Shown here one piece after another: positions 8,289 through 18,900 of a DNA stretch of 64,000 nucleotides. Origin of the DNA: Xenorhabdus bovienii (GTDB taxonomy: Bacteria; Pseudomonadota; Gammaproteobacteria; Enterobacterales; Enterobacteriaceae); assembly GCF_024721015.1 (NCBI RefSeq), contig NZ_JANAIF010000010.1:1-64000 (forward strand). Reading direction: 5' to 3'. The position numbers were made by a program, and so were the translations under genes. The stretch's first letter is position 1. Each line of letters opens with the position of its first letter. The notes beneath the pieces are model-generated. The model was given only the letters and a program-made list of their open reading frames with translations. It ran no database searches and was not told the DNA's origin.

Positions 8289-11200
8289 GCATCAATTCCT
8301 TCTTTGAATGCGATATCAATGACTTTGCGAGCATTTACCATCGCATCAAAGATCCTCTCTTCAAAGAAACGCACGTCATCCTGTGACATCAACAGGTTAG
8401 AGTACATGCGAGACAATGGTGAGAACTGAATGCCATAGCGTTTGGAAATTTCACGAATGATGATGTCGCAGAATTTGACTTTATCGCTGTAGCCTTCCGT
8501 AGAACTAACAGGTGTGCTCTGGGAGTGATAAACCAGCGCGGTTGGCATTCCTTGTACGACCAGTGGCAGGTCAACCGCTTTGGCCGCTTTCACGAACACG
8601 TCGGAGATCTGACGCATGATATTCCCCATACGGTCATAGCAGCCGGGATCTCGTTCAATCAAATCAAAGGTCGTCTGAATTGCCGCCAGACCCAGTGGGT
8701 AACCGTTGAAGGTGCCTGCATGGATCACTTTCCCGCGGGTGTACAGGTTCATGATGTCACTACGACCGACGATGGCAGAGATTGGCATAGAGCCGCCGCC
8801 AAGGGCTTTCCCAAAGGTCGCCAGATGTGGCGTCACACCCAGTAATTTTTGTGCTCCCCCCAGTCCCAAACGAACACCCGTAATGATTTCATCGAAAATC
8901 AGCACAATGTTGTGTTTTTCACACAATGCTTTGGTTTTTTCCAGATAGCCTTCTTCTGGGAAGATCCCGCCACCATTGATGCAGAGAGGTTCCATCAGAA
9001 CAGCGCCGATTTCATTGTGATAACGTTCAATAGTCGCCGTCAGAACATCAATGTCATTCCAGGGCAACATGAACGTTTGGTCTACCATGATTTTGGGGTC
9101 ACGTCCCAGTGTATCCAGCAGGTCCCCATTGAACTGCTCTGGCACGGGGTAAGTGAGATCCTGCTTTTTACGCCAGCCCATGATATTGTCGGCATTACCG
9201 TGGTAATGGCCGTGGAAGCGGATGAAGCGATTTTTGCCCGTAAAAGCACGGGCAAGACGCAGCGCATTCTGTACCGCTTCTGTCCCGCTCAGGCAGAAAC
9301 GCACCATTTCTGCACAGGGAATATGTTTAACCAACGTTTCGCAAACACCCACTTCCAGATCGCAGGTATCAACCGAAGTCACTTTACCCATGTATTCGAT
9401 CAGGGATTGGTTATAAGCCTCATTGTGGTGTCCAACCAGCAATGCACCAAATTTACAGAACAGATCGAGATGTTCATTACCATCCAAATCCCACACACGG
9501 GAATTGCGCCCACGGTTGAAAGGGATCACCAGCGGGCGCTCAGGATCACCAAAGTTGTAGTGCGTACCACCAGGCATCAGCTCCCAACATTTTTTGTAAA
9601 AGTCCTTTGAATTATCCAATACGAGTTTTGTTGAAGCGTCCATAGGTTCTTTACTCCTCACCTGTGATTTTTGAATTGACATTAAGTTAAGATGACGATC
9701 ATCAACCTGACTGTGGTCAGCAAGATCGTCGTTAGATTGTTCATGACTAAATTCATTTGGCTGGGAATTTTCCCCGCCCGTGTAGAAATGCAACGGTAGA
9801 TGCCGTTTAATCTGCTCAGGCACAGCAATATTGAATAATTCAAGTAGGGTAATGCGGGTGAGATAGGCCGCTCCCTTCATCAGCAATTGGGCAATGTCGC
9901 TGACATGCCTGTTTTCCACTGCTTCAAAAGGCGTTCCTTGCAGCCATTCGTTCATGGCACCCATCGCCGCACCACACCAGATCTGGTAATCTAGATTGCG
10001 TACTGGATCACCTGTGATCGCCCAGCGGGATGATTGGCCGAGATACCATTGGAACACCAACGCCATCTTTGTCTTCGGCTGTTTTTCCGCTTTAGTAATG
10101 ATGTCCAGTTGGTTAATACTCTGGAAATAGGCAATAGTTTCCTGCCAGATTTCTGTCAGTGGTTTGTGGAATATCTGTTTCTCCAGCAGAGCGATTTCCT
10201 GTACAGGCAGGGTGTCCAGACTGTCGTGCTGTTTATACAGATTGTACAATTTTTGCGCTCTCACAGCATACATACTGCCCTGTTTCAGTACCTGTACTTT
10301 TGCCCCCAGTTCAAACATGTCCGCTGAGGGTGCAGTGGCAACATCATTAATTTGAGCCTGCCCTAGCATTTTTTTCACCGCGCGGGATGTGCCGGCTTCC
10401 ACACAAGCCTGATTGATCGAGCCAGTGACAACATAAGCCGCGCCCAGAGCAAAAGCGGATAGAATGGCATGAGGTGTTCCCAGACCGCCCGCCGCGCCGA
10501 TCCGCACCTGATAGTCATGTTGAGTTTCGTCTGCGATTTCATCCCGTAGCTGGACGACTGAGCGGAAAATGCAGGCGAGCACGCCCTGATCAGTATGACC
10601 CCCTGAATCCCCTTCTACCGTGATATCATCTGCCATCGGTATTTGGCGAGCCAGTTCTGCCTGCTCAGGTGTGATAAGCTCCTCTACCAGTAATTTTTGC
10701 AAAATCTTTTCCGGCGCTGGCCGCAGGAAGTTCTGAGCAACTTCGCGACGGGAAACTTTGGCAATCAGGCGATGATGACGCAAGATAGTGCCATCAGGTT
10801 GTTGTACCAGACCACTAACGCGGTAATAGACCAGCGCCGAGCTAAGGTTGATGTAGGCCGAAGCTTCAATCACCCGCACCTGATTTTCCATACACAGGCG
10901 TACACAGGCCATTTCCCATTCAGGATTACCGGGATTATGCAGCAGGTTGACGCCGAATGGACCTTCGGGCAATGTCTGCCGGATACGGGAAATCGCCTCA
11001 GCAATCCGTGGAATACGCAGGCCACCTGAACCAAAAATTCCAAGAATGCGCTGTTTTCCCAGTGCAATAACCATTTCTTCAGAGTGGATGCCATTTGCCA
11101 TCGCACCCGCGTAATAGGCATAATTCACGCCATAATCCGCCATGAAACCCGCATCTCCCAAACTGCCTGCCGTCACTGCTGGCAGGCGACCAAGCAGAGT

Positions 11201-11365
11201 CGTCTGTTCTGCTATTGTGTCATCTGGCAATAACAGTGATATTGATTCACCCACCTTCACAACACGCAGTTCAGTCGCCAGCGCCTGCAAGTGGGAGATC
11301 CCTATCGTTAGCGGTAACGCTGTCAGTTGATGGCTCGATTTATTCACAGATAAGCGCTGACTCAT
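8285..11365 (-). CDS. fclE: PfaD-like enoyl reductase fused to class III aminotransferase (FclE-like)
   Basis: A 1026-residue two-domain protein. Residues 1 to about 540 match PfaD of PUFA synthases, an FMN-dependent nitronate-monooxygenase-like enoyl reductase (GDSGGHTDQGV, IGAAGGLGTP). Residues from about 575 to 1026 form a class III, glutamate-1-semialdehyde-type PLP aminotransferase with PLP lysine at about Lys853 (TFGKALGGG). The fusion fits polyamine assembly: the aminotransferase can convert keto or aldehyde groups to amines while the PfaD part handles double bonds. The same fusion occurs in zeamine clusters (Zmn12). The start overlaps the fclD stop by four bases (ATGA) and the stop overlaps fclF likewise. 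A strong ribosome site precedes Met575 at the domain boundary, so a stand-alone aminotransferase could also be made. Confidence 0.88.
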   Translation of the reverse strand: MSQRLSVNKSSHQLTALPLTIGISHLQALATELRVVKVGESISLLLPDDTIAEQTTLLGRLPAVTAGSLGDAGFMADYGVNYAYYAGAMANGIHSEEMVIALGKQRILGIFGSGGLRIPRIAEAISRIRQTLPEGPFGVNLLHNPGNPEWEMACVRLCMENQVRVIEASAYINLSSALVYYRVSGLVQQPDGTILRHHRLIAKVSRREVAQNFLRPAPEKILQKLLVEELITPEQAELARQIPMADDITVEGDSGGHTDQGVLACIFRSVVQLRDEIADETQHDYQVRIGAAGGLGTPHAILSAFALGAAYVVTGSINQACVEAGTSRAVKKMLGQAQINDVATAPSADMFELGAKVQVLKQGSMYAVRAQKLYNLYKQHDSLDTLPVQEIALLEKQIFHKPLTEIWQETIAYFQSINQLDIITKAEKQPKTKMALVFQWYLGQSSRWAITGDPVRNLDYQIWCGAAMGAMNEWLQGTPFEAVENRHVSDIAQLLMKGAAYLTRITLLELFNIAVPEQIKRHLPLHFYTGGENSQPNEFSHEQSNDDLADHSQVDDRHLNLMSIQKSQVRSKEPMDASTKLVLDNSKDFYKKCWELMPGGTHYNFGDPERPLVIPFNRGRNSRVWDLDGNEHLDLFCKFGALLVGHHNEAYNQSLIEYMGKVTSVDTCDLEVGVCETLVKHIPCAEMVRFCLSGTEAVQNALRLARAFTGKNRFIRFHGHYHGNADNIMGWRKKQDLTYPVPEQFNGDLLDTLGRDPKIMVDQTFMLPWNDIDVLTATIERYHNEIGAVLMEPLCINGGGIFPEEGYLEKTKALCEKHNIVLIFDEIITGVRLGLGGAQKLLGVTPHLATFGKALGGGSMPISAIVGRSDIMNLYTRGKVIHAGTFNGYPLGLAAIQTTFDLIERDPGCYDRMGNIMRQISDVFVKAAKAVDLPLVVQGMPTALVYHSQSTPVSSTEGYSDKVKFCDIIIREISKRYGIQFSPLSRMYSNLLMSQDDVRFFEERIFDAMVNARKVIDIAFKEGIDA

Positions 11366-14300
11366 TTTAAAGCTTCCTGTTTCAGTTCTGCCGCAATGAT
11401 CTGGTGTGGCTTGCGTCGCACGTATCTCACGCCCATGTTGTCACTCACGCCAACCACATTGCCGCGATAGAGCGTCTCCGCAATAAAAAACAAAGTAATA
11501 GACTCCAGCTTGTCATCAGAATAGATAGCATCAACGGATTTACAGGTCAGCCGGAACTGCACCACATCCCGTTCGCATTTCACTTCACCACGGAATTTAG
11601 CACCGGATGTATGTTCAGTCAGCGTATGCGCTTCCAGATCAGGCTGTGAATTCAATCCAAGATAGAACAGATAGAACTTCATCAATTGTTCAGAGCCTTC
11701 TACCAGTAAAGTCCCCGGCATAACCGGATCGTTCTTGAAGTGAGCTTTGAATGCCCAATGTGCGGGATCGATATCTAATTCCGCCACAATCTGCCCCAAA
11801 CCGAATGCGCCACCCACCGTATCGACACTCAAGATCCGACTTAACATGCGGGTATCCGGGACGCATAATTTGCCTTCCCGGTTATATTGATACTGCGACC
11901 CGAAGCAGGCAGCGAGATCACCATTCATGACGTTAGTGATGTCCCGCTCATTGAATGTTGTCCGATCACAGTGCAGCAACGGTGTAAAGGGTTTTGCTGG
12001 AATGCTATTTTTGCCTTTGGCGAAATATGCGCTGGTATCAAAGGTACCTGCGTTCTCAATTTCTTTGCGGCCAAAGAAACCGGAGTTGGCCACCAGCCGG
12101 AACACCAGACGTTCCTCCACATAGCAAAGATATTCATAAGCGACTAAAGTCAAGCCGCCGACCCGCACAACAGAGGTGATATTGACGCGTCCACGCAACA
12201 CATCTCCCGTTTTCGGCATCTCGCTGTAAATCGTGGTATTGCAGTCCACCGCACGGTAACAGCGCTGTCCTTTGAACATCAGGTCACAGCCAATCACCGT
12301 AAACGCCACGATCATCGCATGGGACGATTCCAGCGCGACGAACGATGGTACACGACCATTCACGGCATACCACGCATCTTCAGGCACGTCGTATTCCCAT
12401 TCGATATAGCAGGGTTCTAACTTGCCTTTGACGGCAGAAAGTGCCGTAATGCGCGAAACAAACATGAAAGGGGGTGATGGCATACGCGTACGTATCTGGT
12501 AGCTATCGACTTCTGCATAATCAGCACCCAAAACTTTTTCTACACTACCGTCTGTCAATTCCAGAACTTGCTGCTCGTCGAAAACGGCGGGTGAGGTTGT
12601 CACTCTCTTTTTCGTCGGTGCAACCAATGTTTTCGGGACTTCTGGCGATTGCAGAGCAACTGATGATGATATCGGCATGGCAGTGGATTGAGCAACCAAT
12701 GCGGATTCTGTGGTTTTAGACTGAATTAAGGGCAGCTCTGCCAGATGCTGTTTAAGCAACTGATAATACGTCTGCTCCAATTGCAGGTAATGCAGTTGAG
12801 TATGGGCATTGCGTATGAAGTGATTAAGTTCCATCGGCAATGACATATTCAGGGTTGATACTTCGGGAGATACCACTTTTGTTTCGGCATCTGCCGGTGT
12901 CACCGCCATATTGACATGCGCAGCCGCAGCCAATGACGCAAAACGAGCCAATGTCTGTTCATTGAGGATTAACTCTTCAACGGTTTTTTCTCTTGCGGTA
13001 TACGATAGAACTTTTAAACCTGCCTGATTTGACTCTGGACGACTCGTTGGGCGAGCGCGCTTTCCGCTCTGTGGTTCACTTAAGATCACATGACTGTAAG
13101 CCCGGTCAATACCCAAGTGACTGATTGCTGCACGACGGGGACCTTTTGCCGGTGCAGGCCAGGATTGGGTATGAGCCGGCAGTTGGAATTTCCCTTCTGC
13201 ATAATGCGCCAATTCCTGATGCTGCGGATAATCTGGCAGTGCCGGTAAGTATCGCTGTGTAAGCTGTAACGCGGATTTGATGATTCCAAGCAGGCCCGTG
13301 GTCATAAACAGATGTCCGTAGTTGGCCTTAACGGTGCCGATGGTGGCGGTCAGTTGTCTATTTTGTGAAGCATAAACCCGACCTAATGCAGACATTTCAG
13401 CGGCGATCTCGCCTGGTTTCCCACCCGCATACAGTTCAATGTAATCAATCTGATCGGCTGTACAACCTGCCGCTTCTAATCCGGATCTAGCCGCCGCCAG
13501 AATCGCGTCTTCGTTTCCTCTGAAATCAATAGAGTGATCAGGCATATAGGTGATGCTGAGCCCATCCAGTACAGCATAAGCAGGTGTATTATCACGAATA
13601 GCATCCTGTTCGCGCTTAAGGATAATCACACCACCCGCATCGCCAACGATTTGGTTACCGTGATTAGATTGATGATCCCACAGCACATTTTCCAGACTGC
13701 CGCCAAAACTGCTGCTGGCAATCATGACGGCATCAACATGCTGTCTGCTCAACATGAACTGAGCCAGTTCCAGTGCCTTGAACGGGGAATTTTCTTCTCC
13801 ATAGAGCGTAAACGCCGGGCCATTCAACTTCAAATGAGCCGCCAAACGGCTTGCTACAATATTACCTATACCGCCAGTAATACCTTCAGGATAAGGTTTA
13901 GGAAACAGACCATCTTTGACGATTTCCTGCAAGGCTACGGTATCTTCTTCTGACAGATGAATACCTCTGCTGGCCAAACTCTGGCTAAGTTGCCAACTAA
14001 TTTCATTACGTGCCTGATAGCGCAAAGAGCTATAGTCCACGCCTCCTGCTACAATGACGGCGATATTGCGCTTACTGCCATCCAGCGTATAACCCGCATC
14101 AATAAAGGCACGTTCCGCGATGGGCAACAAGAACATATGGCAGCTTAAATGCGCACCTACCACATTGGGCGGCAATTTGAAGTGCTTGCAGTCAAATTCA
14201 AACGTTTCAATATAAGAGCCTAAAGGCGGCTGGCTTATCCCCTGCATTGCCAAGACATCGTGACGCTTTTCCATGCCAATCCAGCGGGTTTTCGGCAGTG

Positions 14301-15798
14301 GGTAAAAATGCTGTATCCCTTGCTGCAATGTCTGATCCAGCGTTTTGCCATCTTCGGTTTTCGCCATATGCACACCAATACCGACGATAGACAGACGCTC
14401 AATTTTCTGACGGTTCTCCAACTTCACCTGTGTGCATGCCGCCCGCCGTTCAGGTGTATCTTCACCAATGACCATGTGCGCATTGACCCCACCAAAACCA
14501 AAGGCGTTAATGCCGGCACGCTTAGGTCTATTGCTGACAGGCCAGGGCTTGGCTTCCCGCACGACGTGATCAATGTTCAGCAGCCCTTTTTGTGTCAAAA
14601 CCAATTGTTCGACACGCGGGGTAGCAGGGATCATATTATGCTGCATGGCCAACAGCACTTTCAGTAACCCCCCCATACCTGACGCGGTGAGCATATGGCC
14701 ATTGATCGCTTTGTTGGCACCAATCAATGGTATTGTTCCACGCTCACCAAAGAAGGATTCAATTGTCGAGAGTTCGACCTGATCACCAATGGTCGTACCG
14801 GTCGCATGACATTCAACATAATCAACACGCTGCGGATTATCCCGATAGGCGCGCTCCAGAGCGATGCGCTGCCCCTGTATATCTGGTACCAATAAGTGTT
14901 TGGCACCCGCATCGTTGGACAACCCGATCGATTCAATGACACCATAAATCTTGTCATTATCACGTATCGCATCAGAGTAGCGTTTTATGGCAACAATGCC
15001 GCTTCCCTCACCCGCTTTCACCCCTTTGGATGATCTGTCAAAAGGAATGGATTCCCCTTTTGCAGGGAATACCTGCAACATATTGAAACCATGATCGATA
15101 TAGATATGGTCTGTATGACAAATCGCCCCGACCAGCATCATGTCAACCTTGTGACTGAAGAGATAATCTATTCCCAGTTTGATGGCATATAGTGCTGATG
15201 CACAGGCAGCGTCAAGACAATAGCGAGGACCCGATAATCCCAGAGCCAACGCTGCAATCGTAGCATTATGCCCACCCGTAATTAAATTCTGGTCAGAATA
15301 ATTTGCGGGTGGCCAAACCGAATCAAAATGAAAATCAGGGCGCCCAATTAATTTTTGAATATAAGGCTGTAATATTTTTTGATAAAAAGGACTCATTAAT
15401 CGTTTGGTTGAATGAGTCGGCATACCAATATTACCGAGAATTAATCCGGTTTTTTCTAATACTTTTTTATTCTGACGATAGCCACTGTCATTCAATGCCT
15501 GCTCCGCAGAATAAATAGTCCATTTAAATAAATTATCCAGCGAATTTAATTCTTCTTCCGGCAAGTGATATCCTTTGCCGTCAAAATGAAAATCCCGGAC
15601 ATGTCCATTCTTAACATAATTAATTGTATCCGGTTTACCTGCAACCGGAGAATAATAACAGTCCAGATCAACGCCCAGTTCCAGAGCAGATAAGGGTGTG
15701 GTGCAATCCTTTTCCCGCAGCAAGTTATCCCAATATTTCTCAAGGGTATCTGCACCGGGAAATAAGCACCCCATCCCAATAATCGCAATATTTTCCAT
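11362..15798 (-). CDS. fclD: PUFA-synthase-type PfaC-like protein: KS, KS-like chain-length factor, dehydratases (FclD-like)
   Basis: A 1478-residue PfaC-type multidomain synthase. The first ketosynthase (about 1-460) has active-site Cys199 in DAACASAL and the HATGT motif near 330. The second KS-like domain (about 475-930) has no such cysteine; the equivalent region reads FTLYGEENSPF, as in chain-length-factor domains. The C-terminal third holds FabA-like hot-dog dehydratase domains, with DPVMPGTLLVEG near 1358. An Ala/Pro/Thr-rich linker joins the halves. The ATG at 15798 is preferred over a TTG one codon upstream; its AGGAG is itself inside a small AGGAG-TCT-CTCCT hairpin. It works with FclC and FclE in iterative chain building. 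Confidence 0.88.
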   Translation of the reverse strand: MENIAIIGMGCLFPGADTLEKYWDNLLREKDCTTPLSALELGVDLDCYYSPVAGKPDTINYVKNGHVRDFHFDGKGYHLPEEELNSLDNLFKWTIYSAEQALNDSGYRQNKKVLEKTGLILGNIGMPTHSTKRLMSPFYQKILQPYIQKLIGRPDFHFDSVWPPANYSDQNLITGGHNATIAALALGLSGPRYCLDAACASALYAIKLGIDYLFSHKVDMMLVGAICHTDHIYIDHGFNMLQVFPAKGESIPFDRSSKGVKAGEGSGIVAIKRYSDAIRDNDKIYGVIESIGLSNDAGAKHLLVPDIQGQRIALERAYRDNPQRVDYVECHATGTTIGDQVELSTIESFFGERGTIPLIGANKAINGHMLTASGMGGLLKVLLAMQHNMIPATPRVEQLVLTQKGLLNIDHVVREAKPWPVSNRPKRAGINAFGFGGVNAHMVIGEDTPERRAACTQVKLENRQKIERLSIVGIGVHMAKTEDGKTLDQTLQQGIQHFYPLPKTRWIGMEKRHDVLAMQGISQPPLGSYIETFEFDCKHFKLPPNVVGAHLSCHMFLLPIAERAFIDAGYTLDGSKRNIAVIVAGGVDYSSLRYQARNEISWQLSQSLASRGIHLSEEDTVALQEIVKDGLFPKPYPEGITGGIGNIVASRLAAHLKLNGPAFTLYGEENSPFKALELAQFMLSRQHVDAVMIASSSFGGSLENVLWDHQSNHGNQIVGDAGGVIILKREQDAIRDNTPAYAVLDGLSITYMPDHSIDFRGNEDAILAAARSGLEAAGCTADQIDYIELYAGGKPGEIAAEMSALGRVYASQNRQLTATIGTVKANYGHLFMTTGLLGIIKSALQLTQRYLPALPDYPQHQELAHYAEGKFQLPAHTQSWPAPAKGPRRAAISHLGIDRAYSHVILSEPQSGKRARPTSRPESNQAGLKVLSYTAREKTVEELILNEQTLARFASLAAAAHVNMAVTPADAETKVVSPEVSTLNMSLPMELNHFIRNAHTQLHYLQLEQTYYQLLKQHLAELPLIQSKTTESALVAQSTAMPISSSVALQSPEVPKTLVAPTKKRVTTSPAVFDEQQVLELTDGSVEKVLGADYAEVDSYQIRTRMPSPPFMFVSRITALSAVKGKLEPCYIEWEYDVPEDAWYAVNGRVPSFVALESSHAMIVAFTVIGCDLMFKGQRCYRAVDCNTTIYSEMPKTGDVLRGRVNITSVVRVGGLTLVAYEYLCYVEERLVFRLVANSGFFGRKEIENAGTFDTSAYFAKGKNSIPAKPFTPLLHCDRTTFNERDITNVMNGDLAACFGSQYQYNREGKLCVPDTRMLSRILSVDTVGGAFGLGQIVAELDIDPAHWAFKAHFKNDPVMPGTLLVEGSEQLMKFYLFYLGLNSQPDLEAHTLTEHTSGAKFRGEVKCERDVVQFRLTCKSVDAIYSDDKLESITLFFIAETLYRGNVVGVSDNMGVRYVRRKPHQIIAAELKQEALK

Positions 15799-15830
15799 CA
15801 AGGAGAGACTCCTGAATATGACAGAGTTCC

Positions 15831-15854
15831 CCTGAGCGAAAGTATTCGCTCAGG
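15831..15854. promoter_or_regulatory. Intercistronic hairpin between fclC and fclD
   Basis: CCTGAGCGAA (15831-15840) and TTCGCTCAGG (15845-15854) form a perfect 10-bp stem with a four-base loop, the most stable structure in the 145-bp fclC-fclD gap. No T-run follows on the transcribed strand, so an RNA processing/stability element or partial terminator is more likely than full termination. Confidence 0.5.
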
Positions 15855-15943
15855 TATATTATCAATCTGCTTTCTAATTATAACGATTAATTATTTTCGC
15901 TATTCACCCTGTTCGATAGTTGACTGAGGAAAGATAATTTCCT

Positions 15944-18900
15944 CTATTCAACAAACACGGTAAATTTTGCATTATGAAACCGACTATAAATATAGCCTTG
16001 TTCATCATAAAAAATAATATCTGTTATTATTTCTGTTGATATTTGGTTCTTGATTTCAATTGACGCGTAGAATTCTTGACCAAATTTCAACTCAGCATAT
16101 TGTTCTATTTTTTCAATTGCATTGGGTAAACACATTTCATTTCGTTGCAGCAACCACATTGCAGGCAATTGAAAAGCAATATCGTTAATGAACAAATTAA
16201 ATAAACGGGTCGAGAACTGCCCCTGCATTTCAAGCTGTACCGGCATAACACAGCACTTCAATGTAATATGATCATCATCAACATGGACGACTTTCTGGAC
16301 ACCATGGAATGATTCCCCATGGAACAGCATGCCCTCTCCCCCGACACCGCCATAGAATGGCAACGTCTGCGGAACCTCAGCGTTCAGATCGATACCGACT
16401 GCTTCATGCTTCGCTTCACGGCTTTGCAGGCTCAGGATCAAGGTCGCCTGATAATGTTTCATTCGTTTACTGGTAATGACAACATTCAGTGCCAACCGCC
16501 CATCACCCGATTCATCAAATGTACTCGGAACCCATGCCACACAGTAAGATTCAGCCAGCGCGTTATCAAAGACAATACCTTTCAGAACTTTGAAATGAGT
16601 GATGGTTTCCAGTTGATAGCCGGGGAAACGATCTTCACAGATCCGCGCCATCCAGGCAATCGCCGCCGTCATGGGCAATACGGATTTACCCTCGATAACA
16701 TGGTGATACAAGAACGGGTTCTTATCGAGACTCAATTGACGGTCAACCTGCTCTCCGATACCCAACACCTTAACTGTCTTCTCAGCCTTGTAGTTTGCCC
16801 CGCCAATCGTGATCTGGAGTGAACCGGGATCCCGGAACTCACGCACAAAACGTTGAGTGCCTTCTTCGAGCGGAATAATCGCCATGTTCTGTGCGTCATA
16901 TGCCCGTTTGAGAACATCACTGACCATACCGCCATCCCACGGTCCCCAATTCACTGAACGGATTATCTGACTGTTTTTACCCTTGAAAGGCAGGTAGATA
17001 AATTTATTCAGTGTTTCGTTCGCCAACGAGTAGTCGGTCTGCCCGGCATTGCCAAAGAAACCGGAAACCGATGAGAACAACATAATATGGCGCAGGGATG
17101 TAAAGTCTAATTCGCGGCACAGATTTTCCAGCCCTTTGACCTTGGCATTAAAGACCGAATGTAAATCTGCCAGTGTTTTTTTTTCAATTCGCTTATCCGC
17201 CAGATTGCCGGCACCATGAATCAGACCCGTTATCTGCCCAAGTTGCTGCTGTGCTTTGGTCAGTGCGATTTTCACTTGCTTTGGATCAGTGATATCGCAG
17301 TGCAGGTACATGACCCGTCCCCCAGCCTGTCTGATTGCCTGCAATGTGCCATTGATTTCATCAATATGCGTCAAGCGGCTCAACATCCCATTAATCTTAA
17401 CGGGTGTAAGCTGAACACCCTGCGCTTTCAGGTAAGCCATGGCCGCAGTTTTGCGCTCATCCTGCGTAATTTTGCCTTCTGCCCATTTCGGCAATGGCTC
17501 GGTCATATCCGTACGCCCAAGCAGAATGAAAGTGGCCTGACTCTGTTTCGCCAATTCAATAACGCATTGTGCAGTAATGCCGCGAGCACCTCCCGTTACA
17601 ACCAGCACATCACTCGCGTTGACCTGATTGACAGATGTCGCTGACAATACATTTTCTTCTGTCAGTGCCAATGTCATACGCTCGCCATTCACGCCCCGTC
17701 CCACTTCCCCCATATCAGTCCGGCTATCTTGAAGCTCTTCTACCACCATCTTCGCCGCATCGCTGTCTTTGACTCTGGCATCAATATCGACTGTTCGGCA
17801 GAAGACATTTTTCCATTCAATATTCAGAGACTTAGTCAGCCCTGTGAGCCCAGCCGAAACGATAGACAGGTGTTCCCGTCCAGAGGTGAGTAACTCACCA
17901 TCACCGCGCATGATAACCATGAAATAACCGGTCTTCTGTTCATCATGGTTAAGGCTTCCTTGCAGACGTTTTGCCAGCAGGAACGTGGTTTCAACTGAAC
18001 GGTAATCCTGTTCATTAAACACATCAGCTAACGCCTTAACGCTCTGTTTAGGTGTCTGCAAGTAAATAACGCCCTCAATCGTGCCATGTTGCTGCTCAAT
18101 GTCTGCCAAAGCCATGTCCAGCGCTGCTTCGTCCCTCATTACAGCTTGGTTTTTCTCCAGCATCAGAACAGCAACCTGCTGTCCCTGTTGCCTGAGTGCG
18201 TTCACTACGTCATCCACGGTGGTTGTCCCCTCATCAACGACCAGCCAGCGTTTAGGGGATGAAAACACCCCCTGTAGACGATCTGGCATAGGCAGGGGTT
18301 GTTTCACCACGGCAAAACGCGAAACGGGTGAGCCGGCAAAAGACTCTTCTTCATTTAAGACAATTTCATTCTTTAGTGCAGGCTGAACCACAGAAGGTAC
18401 AATCAGTTGCGGTTCAGCTAATGGCTTTTTTACGCTGTCAACCTCAGGTGAAGTTACTGTTGATGTGAAAAATCCGAGAGACTGTAATTTGCCTGTTGCT
18501 CCCCCGCTATCAGGGACAACGTTGCTTTTGGTGTTTGCGTGTTCACGGGTTTCGACTGATGGCAGTGATTGCTCTGCCACGACTTCATCACCCCCGTTGC
18601 CGAGCAAGCCATTCATGACGTCGTCAAGCATTTGCTTAAAGAACACGCCCATCTTGCTGATATTACTCAAGGAATCGACTTCGAAGTTTTCCAGATCTTT
18701 ATTTCTTGAAGCTTCATTGTAAAGACCCACGTTCGCAGAGAACGCGTCAAACATCGCACCAAAGATTTCCAGCCGCTTAATGGAGTCAATGCCCAAATCA
18801 GCTTCCAGATCCATTTCTGGCGTGATCATATCCTGCGGATAACCTGTTCTGTCACTGACGATGGAGATCAATTGGTTGACAATCTTCTCTTCAGTGATTT

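Noticed and set aside
8849..9610. 253-codon open frame on the plus strand inside fclE
   Set aside because: It is antisense to the well-supported aminotransferase domain, has no ribosome site and an atypical composition; a shadow of the real gene.
13534..13953. 139-codon plus-strand frame inside fclD
   Set aside because: Antisense to the second KS-like domain, with no family motifs.
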